Shown: piece after piece, positions 58,399 to 64,000 of the stretch | Numbering within the stretch: position 1 is the stretch's first letter | Layout of the letters: each line of letters starts with the position of its first letter | Assembly (NCBI GenBank): GCA_903813345.2 | Contig: CAIIXF020000008.1 | Span: 18,396,822-18,460,821, forward strand | Direction of reading: 5' to 3' | Length of the DNA stretch: 64,000 bases | DNA from: Owenia fusiformis | Lineage: Eukaryota > Annelida > Polychaeta > Sabellida > Oweniidae | Translations under genes and position numbers: made by a program | Notes under the pieces: generated by a model | Told to the model about the DNA's origin: nothing | Seen by the model: only the letters and a program-made list of their open reading frames with translations | Databases searched by the model: none

Positions 58399-59090
58399 AT
58401 AGATGAAACAGACTAATCAGATTATACTTTCAAATTGCACTTCATTTATTTTTAAAAAGTCAACATTTGTCATCATGAAATATAACAATACATTTACATT
58501 ACATTTCAAATTATTGTCAATTTATGGACAATCTTTCATTTATAAATATACAGAATAACAGGATGCCTGTTGTCCATCAGGCTATCTTATCTTACAATAC
58601 TTTATAAAGCACAAATAAAAACATTATTTTCTAAATACAAACAACTAGATGCATACAAACCTTTAACTTTAATTTTGCTTTGGCTTTGAATTTCACATAA
58701 TAATAAGCCCTTTTATATGAAAAACTGTTTTTAAAGGTAGAATCAGATCAAGAAAGTAGTTGAGGATTTTACAATGATACATTTATAACTTCACCGATTT
58801 GTAACATATCACAGATCTTTTGGGAGATATTATATTTTAGATTGTAAGGAATATATTGTGAGGTCAACTGTTCATGTTGCTTGCAATTTTGTCACACTCT
58901 ATGGATCTGATCCTGCCTTTAAAGTTTTTGAAGAGCTTCGAATTTAAGTCTCTGACCTGTGACCTACATGGAAATGGTTCAATGCTAAATTGTTGTACTT
59001 TCAAACTCTAAAATCAAAAGGAAAAATTTGCCAACCCAAAACCTTCCAGGCTTACAGTATCGGTTGACCCATTTTATGCGTGGGTCACAT

Positions 59091-59201
59091 TTGCTCCGAT
59101 TCGCCAGCTGATGAAGTATTTTGTTCAGCATTGCATTCATTTTTGAACAAAATACTCAATCAGCCAGGCGCCGGCCGATGAATCAGAGCAAACATGACCC
59201 A
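59091..59201. mobile_element. Palindromic element, family copy 1
   Basis: TGGGTCACATTTGCTCCGAT and GCTGATGAAGTATTTTGTTC pair with inverted sequence ending ATGACCCA at 59201. The related copy is at 62413-62543. Confidence 0.7.
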
Positions 59202-59554
59202 GGCATAACGAATTGGATATTTAATAAGAAAACTGCACGGGGTTTAAATTCCACCAAAGAATGAAATATAAAAGGGATTATGTACTTTGAAAAAAAATCA
59301 ATTTCAGAGGACAATGTAAATTTCTATCAGCACCCATATCAGTAGCCATACATGTACATACATATATGCCTGCACATCTCAATCATTACATGGTAATTAT
59401 GATAAACATACATGTATTCATTTAAATTAATAATATTGATACTGGTGACTGGACACATCTTCACTGGACACTTTGAGTTATTGTCAGAATACACGATATT
59501 CAAAAACATAGAACTCACCCTGTGCTTACAACAGTACTGGTGAGATATGTCACT

Positions 59555-59630
59555 CTACCCTGGTGGGATTTGAACCCACGACTCTCTGATTTGCTCATGT
59601 GCTCTACAACTACTGCTCTGCTACATTCCA
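59555..59630 (-). mobile_element. tRNA-like sequence
   Basis: On the minus strand TGTAGCAGAGCAGTAGTTGT (A box) and GTCGTGGGTTCAAATCCCAC (B box and T arm) are well spaced, but the acceptor stem does not pair. It is probably a tRNA pseudogene or SINE head. Confidence 0.45.
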
Positions 59631-59918
59631 CTTAAAGTACACATTTCCTATGCATTGTCATTCTTTATATACAAATATTTAGATAAATCTCATAACGTAC
59701 CTTAATTATATTAAGTGTTTCATTTATACTGCATGATACATGGAAAATCATCTTGAATTTATTCAATATTGGCTTGAGCAGTTCATAAAATTCTAAAATA
59801 TTTAGATATATGTCTCCATTCACTTATCATACCCCTACCTACATTCATTTTTGACAAAATTATGTGAGATCGTCATGAAACGTGATTCTATTCATTAATC
59901 TCCATTTATTCATAATTG

Positions 59919-60486
59919 TACAGGGTGTTCAATATGTTTTGACTATAATACTGAATCTTTTAATATTAAATCATAGTTAATAACATTCTGACACACATTT
60001 ATATACTCTATGAGTAATTCTAATATGATACGTGACGTCGCAATAACTAGAACAATTGATTTAATGGTCTATATTGGAGTATCTATGACTGCTAAAATTC
60101 ATAAATGCAAATACTTGTGTTTCTTGTCTGTTTATCATATTAGAATTGTAACAAAGACCTCGATTTTATGAGTTATGTCAAATATATGACCTCAAATTTT
60201 ATTCTGGCCATTGCTAAAGACCTCAATCGCTAACAATGAACAAAATAAAATTTTTGGTCATATATTACGCCATAAATCATAAAATCTTGGTCTTAATTCC
60301 TTAATTCCAATATCTGACTTTCACTTAATAGTTTCTACATATGGTTTCTATGGTAACACGCTTGGCTTAGCAACCTCTGTTATTTTAAATTGTTTTGACT
60401 TTCAATTATCAATGCAACTATCAAAAGACAAAATTCCTACCAAAATAATATAAAACATGTTATCAGGACTTTATGAACACCCTGTA
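59919..60486. mobile_element. MITE with long internal hairpin
   Basis: TACAGGGTGTTCA at 59919 is inverted at 60474-60486 with TA flanks. Internally 60154-60294 folds on itself (AAGACCTCGATTTTATGAG against ATAAAATCTTGGTCTT) with roughly 50-bp arms. Tc1/mariner-type ends, no coding capacity. Confidence 0.75.
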
Positions 60487-60675
60487 AATACACATCATTA
60501 TTTTTAACAAAAAGTATGTCACTACACGTAATTTGCAATGCCATTGACTACTATCACAATATAACTGGTGTCTTCAATACAAACACAATGAGATATAAAC
60601 AATCAACTCAACAATAGCTGATGGACTGGTCCTTACAAACATAATTTGTTCATGAATATCTATTAATTGTTTTAA

Positions 60676-60733
60676 AAATTGATGGGCTTTACAATCATAG
60701 CATATTTCATTAGTAAATGAAGCCCATCAATTT
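60676..60733. repeat. Short hairpin
   Basis: AAATTGATGGGCTT is perfectly inverted after a 30-base loop. No poly-T or gene context supports a role. Confidence 0.6.
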
Positions 60734-61688
60734 GAAATTTGAAAAATTACATCATATTTTACTTAAAATGACCAAATGATTTTCTCTGCCAGCCATCTAC
60801 ATGGTTTTTCTGATTCATATTCAACAAAATGGCCTCCAACTAGCCATATAATACAACCTGAACTAAAACATCAAAGATAAAATTTTAATCTTGATTCTTT
60901 ATCAACTTTAAAATTTCAAAGCTGACAAACAATTTTTAAGCGACATTTCTCTTTCAATGTAGATTTCAAATATAATATCACTTTGACTAAATTTTGAATG
61001 TTATTTCATAATCAGGGATAATTTGCATTGTTTCACATATCAGCATTAGTCAGCAGCTCATCATTTCCCTGCCATCCTTATAGCCTTATAGTCACATTAA
61101 TGTTGAATTTACTAGTATGTTTCTCGATTGAGACAAGGTCTACACATCAATGTATGTCCACAAAACATAATAATTATATTTCAAGGCTAAATAAAAAAAT
61201 TATAAAAATTTATTATCATTACATTTTGGAAGGAGAATATAAAAGACCGACACGTTTTGTTCATGTCTCTGTATTTTTAGAGAAAATGACTATTAATTTT
61301 AAAAAAAATCAATTTGGAAGGGAGGAAGAGGGGATGGGATGTACGCTGAAATATAATTTTAATTACATTTAGAACAACATTGAAATATTGACCTTGTCCC
61401 TTAATGCAGATATTTTTGCATTGTGATTATTCTTCCCTTAGGATTCAGTTAATAAATAGTACTTTACAATACTTGAGAGATATTCAATAAGTACTGAGAT
61501 CTTTTTAATCAATTATGACATCTTCTCTCCATTCCTCTTTGTCAATATAAAATATGAATATATATGTCTAATAATGACATTATGTTTACATTCTTCTTGT
61601 GTCTACAGGTTTGAATGATGCATCTGACCACTCTCATTCCTACACAAGTTTCATCTCAGATTTGTGGTTTGAATCGCATCATTCAGAA

Positions 61689-61970
61689 TCACACCTCAGC
61701 TCCAAGATCTTGGATCCCTTCCTCCCTAATTGGCACATATTTATCATTTATTTGCACCAGTAGGATCACTTTGTCGACGTGTGAGCGTTTGAGGGGATCA
61801 CGATGACATGGCAGCCAGCGATGGACCACCGTACCCTCCATGTCCCGCTCAGGGGTCCAACCACTCCAATGGTTCTTGCCCCCATTATGACGCCAGTCCT
61901 CATTAGGCCACTGGACATCAATCCTTCGACCAAGGTTGATTTTGTCATATACCATGTTAGGATCAGTAAT
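61689..61970 (-). CDS. Unrecognised gene, exon with folded C-terminal domain
   Basis: Acceptor TTCATTCTTTCAG|ATTACT, 93 residues and TGA. Aromatic and charged composition (WSGWTPERDM, VVHRWLPCHR) and strand-like hydrophobic stretches indicate a globular domain. The first residues continue the phase-0 junction from VQ in the preceding exon. Confidence 0.85.
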   Translation of the reverse strand: MTDPNMVYDKINLGRRIDVQWPNEDWRHNGGKNHWSGWTPERDMEGTVVHRWLPCHRDPLKRSHVDKVILLVQINDKYVPIREEGIQDLGAEV

Positions 61971-64000
61971 CTGAAAGAATGAAAAAATCTGCAATATGGA
62001 CAGTTTGAATAATTATAAATTATGATTCTTTTATAAAAAACTCAACAGTGGCTATGACCCCTTTTGGTGTTGACATAAAAATGGTAATTCTTTTTCACAA
62101 AATAAAGGGTGGATATGACCCCTTTTGGTGGTGACATAAAATGATGATTCCTTATCACAAAGTACAAACCTGAACCCTGTGAGAAATTGGATCTTTGGCA
62201 CTTGTGCTATCTGCTATAAGTCCAGCTATGCTAACAAAGGCAGAGCTGGGTTTGCTGGCTGAACTTGAAGTTGATATCAGACTCCCCCTGGTGGCCAACG
62301 TCTGTGCGCTGCCATCAGTTTGACCAACAGGAGGCACTGTGAGATTGCGATCTCCACCTAAATGATGCGATAAAATAATAAAATAAGTACAATTCAAAAC
62401 AAAACAGTATGCAGTGGTCACTATACTCCAATCTTAAACACCTGCACCTGGTCATTGAGTACTTTGTTCAAAACTGAATGCAATTTTTAACAAAGTACTC
62501 ATCGGCCGGGTGTTGGTTCTAAAAATCGGGACAAATGTGACCATGATATTGCAAGAATATTTAAGTAGGAAGTTTAAACAAGGAAACAGTTTCCAACGAT
62601 CTTATCATACAGATGAGGATATTTTATGGACAAGATTTGCAATGTTACCTGTAGAATGCTGAGTTTGTGTTGGGGGACAAGGTTGACCACATCCATCTTC
62701 TCCCAGACCTGCACTTCCACTGTGACAGCTTGCACCACAATGAGCTCGCATTCTAAATAAAGTGAACATTGTAAATACAGACTCATCACAGGTGGATACA
62801 AATATAGGCATTCCAGTTAAGCATATGCTGTATTTCATTAAAAATGAGCTCGCATTCTAAATAAAATGAAAATTGTAAATACAGATTTTTCACAGGTGAA
62901 TACAAATATAGGCGTTCCAGTTAAGCATATGCTGTATTTCATTAAAAATGAGCTTGCATTCTGAATAAAGTTGTAAATAAACAATGTAAATATAGGCACA
63001 ATACAGGTGGATACAAATATAGACGTTGCGTTTAAACATATGCTGTAGCTCTGTAAATGCAGCAGAAAAATGGCTGAAATTGTATTTTGAGTAATGTTCT
63101 TTTAAACGATAATGGCTGATGGTTTAAATGCATTATAACTACAACAGTATACAGTAAAACCTGTCTCATCAACATGCCTCTGGGACCAGCCAAAAGTGTT
63201 TGAATTACCAGGTGTATATTAACATGTAAGTCAATGGGAGATAACAAACTCAAGACCGAGAAAAACTGTTGACATTGAGGATAGGAGTGAAGATTAGAGA
63301 TTTGTTCAGATATACAGGTTTCACTGTACATGTAATATTGCAATCCTGATGAGTGGAACATTCCTTATCCACAGTGACATCTATATGAAAACCAAGTACA
63401 ATCAGTATAGAGTAATTTTTGGAACGTGAATGATGTACTCCAGGCAGCTTCAGGTGAGTAAAATTTATTTTGAGGGCATGACGGCCCTCTGTGCTTTTGG
63501 GAAGCACGCTTGGAATTGTAGAGTCTATAAGGGGCATTCTAGGTCGAACACGCTTTGGGAGTGTGTAGAGATATATGCCTTGGGGACAATATTGCTTTTG
63601 GGAAGCATGCATGGAATTTTAGAGGCCATAAGGGGCACTCTAGGTTGAACACACTTTGGGAGTGTGTAGAGATATATGCCTTGGGGGCGATATTGCTTTT
63701 GGGAAGCATGAATCATGGAAAGGTCATAGCTAAGAGATGCATAAGGGCATCCATCCTTTGGGAGGATAGATTATGCTTTAAGTTTGGTAAGGACATAGCA
63801 AATAGGTGCATAAGGGCACAATGTTTGGAACTGAAGAGAGAGTTATTATGCTTTGAGGCAACAATGATAATAGCACGCAATTGGAGATCGTGCAATGTTC
63901 TTGGGTGCGTAATTTGCTAGATTGGGACGACATAATATTTTGGTATTTACACTGAATTTATTCATACCTCTTCCAACCATTCCTGATGGCTGTCTTGACC
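61689..64000 (-). CDS. 3' part of an unrecognised conserved protein gene
   Basis: Exons on the minus strand: 63968-64000 (enters from outside the window), 62649-62752, 62170-62357 and 61689-61970, joined in phase. The visible 198 residues start VKTAIRNGWKRMRAHCGASC, pass through a Ser/Thr/Ala-rich low-complexity linker in exon 62170-62357, and end with a compact, probably folded domain (GRRIDVQWPNEDWRHNGGKN; EGTVVHRWLPCHRD; KVILLVQINDKYVPI) before DLGAEV and TGA. That domain looks SH3-like, perhaps related to MIB/HERC2-type modules, but I cannot name the protein. The ending GAG|GTGTGA is also a usable donor, so the gene might continue to lower coordinates. Confidence 0.75.
62045..62140. repeat. 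Intronic direct repeat of about 63 bp
   Basis: TATGACCCCTTTTGGTG(T/G)TGACATAAAA occurs twice (about 62052 and 62114). The same TGGTGGTGACATAA ending is found at 46108 and 24744. Confidence 0.7.
62170..62357 (-). CDS. Unrecognised gene, low-complexity linker exon
   Basis: Acceptor ATCATTTAG|GTGGAG and donor CAG|GTTTGT. Encodes GDRNLTVPPVGQTDGSAQTL, then STSSSASKPSSAFVS and SISHRVQ-like residues (actual end PISHRVQ). Ser- and Thr-rich, probably disordered. Confidence 0.8.
62413..62543. mobile_element. Palindromic element, family copy 2 (intronic)
   Basis: GAGTACTTTGTTCAAAACTG and TTTTTAACAAAGTACTCATC face each other, with TGGTCAC and GTGACCA at the outer ends. Resembles 59091-59201 in sequence and layout. 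Confidence 0.6.
62649..62752 (-). CDS. Unrecognised gene, Cys-rich exon
   Basis: Acceptor TTTATTTAG|AATGCG completes an Arg codon from the upstream exon and encodes MRAHCGASCHSGSAGLGEDG followed by CGQPCPPTQTQHST. Four cysteines and two histidines could bind zinc, but the spacing matches no finger I recognise. The donor is ACAG|GTAACA. Its acceptor region is repeated upstream. Confidence 0.8.
62741..63055 (-). repeat. 104-bp tandem repeat carrying an exon's acceptor
   Basis: Units begin TGAGCTCGCATTCTAAATAA at 62741, 62845 and 62949 (third copy TGAGCTTGCATTCTGAATAA). On the minus strand each presents TTTATTTAG|AATGCGAGCTCA or a close variant, which is the 3' splice site and first 12 bp of exon 62649-62752. 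The two extra acceptors lie in the intron upstream of the real exon. Confidence 0.88.
63150..63328. mobile_element. ~175-bp MITE, CAGTRAAACCTG ends
   Basis: CAGTAAAACCTG after TA at 63150-63151 is inverted as CAGGTTTCACTG before TA at 63327-63328. The same terminus occurs alone at 44092. TA duplication fits the Tc1/mariner group. Confidence 0.8.
63470..63790. repeat. ~101-bp tandem repeat, three copies, intronic
   Basis: GCTTTTGGGAAGCA recurs at 63492, 63594 and 63695, with GTGTGTAGAGATATATGCCT between. The third copy diverges. It lies in the intron between the window-edge exon and exon 62649-62752. Frames on both strands across it are artefacts. Confidence 0.85.
63968..64000 (-). CDS. Unrecognised gene, partial exon at window edge
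   Basis: Encodes VKTAIRNGWK and the first two bases of an Arg codon before donor AG|GTATGA. The exon continues beyond the window. The call rests on phase agreement with exon 62649-62752. Confidence 0.65.

Larger units (their letters stand above)
58399..61688. other. AT-rich intergenic or long 3' UTR of the minus-strand gene
   Basis: No coding sequence recognised. If translation of the next gene stops at 61689, part of this stretch is its 3' UTR. Elements inside it are listed separately. Confidence 0.4.

Noticed and set aside
63250-63920. Several overlapping frames on both strands up to 121 codons
   Set aside because: They cross the ~101-bp intronic tandem repeat and a MITE and disagree with the splice structure of the minus-strand gene.

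Overview
This is an AT-rich, repeat-dense animal genomic window with spliced genes, metazoan splice signals, Tc1/mariner-type elements, MITEs and minisatellites. The acyl-CoA thioesterase/BAAT-type gene, the rhodopsin-class receptor and the dispersed repeats fit a marine invertebrate, perhaps a hemichordate or other invertebrate deuterostome. That placement is inference; no marker in the window fixes the species.

Layout. 1-26.7 kb holds no confident gene. It contains degenerate tandem repeats, a fold-back element with tRNA-like arms (2083-2539), a 32-bp minisatellite (5048-5587), a composite element of tandem units ending in a GGAC-rich tail (about 7.5-9.2 kb) that carries a nested 304-bp MITE with perfect termini, a recent 3.0-kb tandem duplication (16216-22216), and a pair of related hairpins (23612-24070). 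26877-28049 is a single-exon class A GPCR on the plus strand. 33313-48530 on the minus strand is an eight-exon acyl-CoA thioesterase/BAAT-like gene that I could assemble with every splice phase agreeing. About 50.3-54.4 kb shows a chain of plus-strand splice signals, perhaps a non-coding transcript. 52-55.8 kb contains two Tc1/mariner relics, one of them carrying a nested GGAC-tailed element. 58.4-61.7 kb is AT-rich with MITEs. 61689-64000 on the minus strand holds the last exons of a second protein gene that enters from beyond the window.

Main discovery. The 9.6-kb, roughly 135-copy, 71-bp satellite at 33372-43014 is not anonymous DNA. Read on the minus strand, each unit is about 24 bp of intron end (pyrimidine-rich tract plus CAG) followed by the first 47 bp of the thioesterase gene's terminal exon. 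The satellite fills the last intron. The exon-7 donor is at 43530. The only complete copy of the terminal exon, encoding the family's C-terminal WGG...AQEDSW region and a stop, is the distal end of the array (33313-33413). The gene therefore faces more than a hundred near-identical 3' splice sites. All but the last would give the same truncated tail, stopping at an in-unit TGA (TAA in some variants), while the catalytic triad is encoded upstream and is unaffected. A smaller case of the same kind lies in the second gene, where a 104-bp unit carrying the acceptor and first bases of exon 62649-62752 is repeated three times. Repeated amplification of intron-exon junctions is the most unusual signal in the window.
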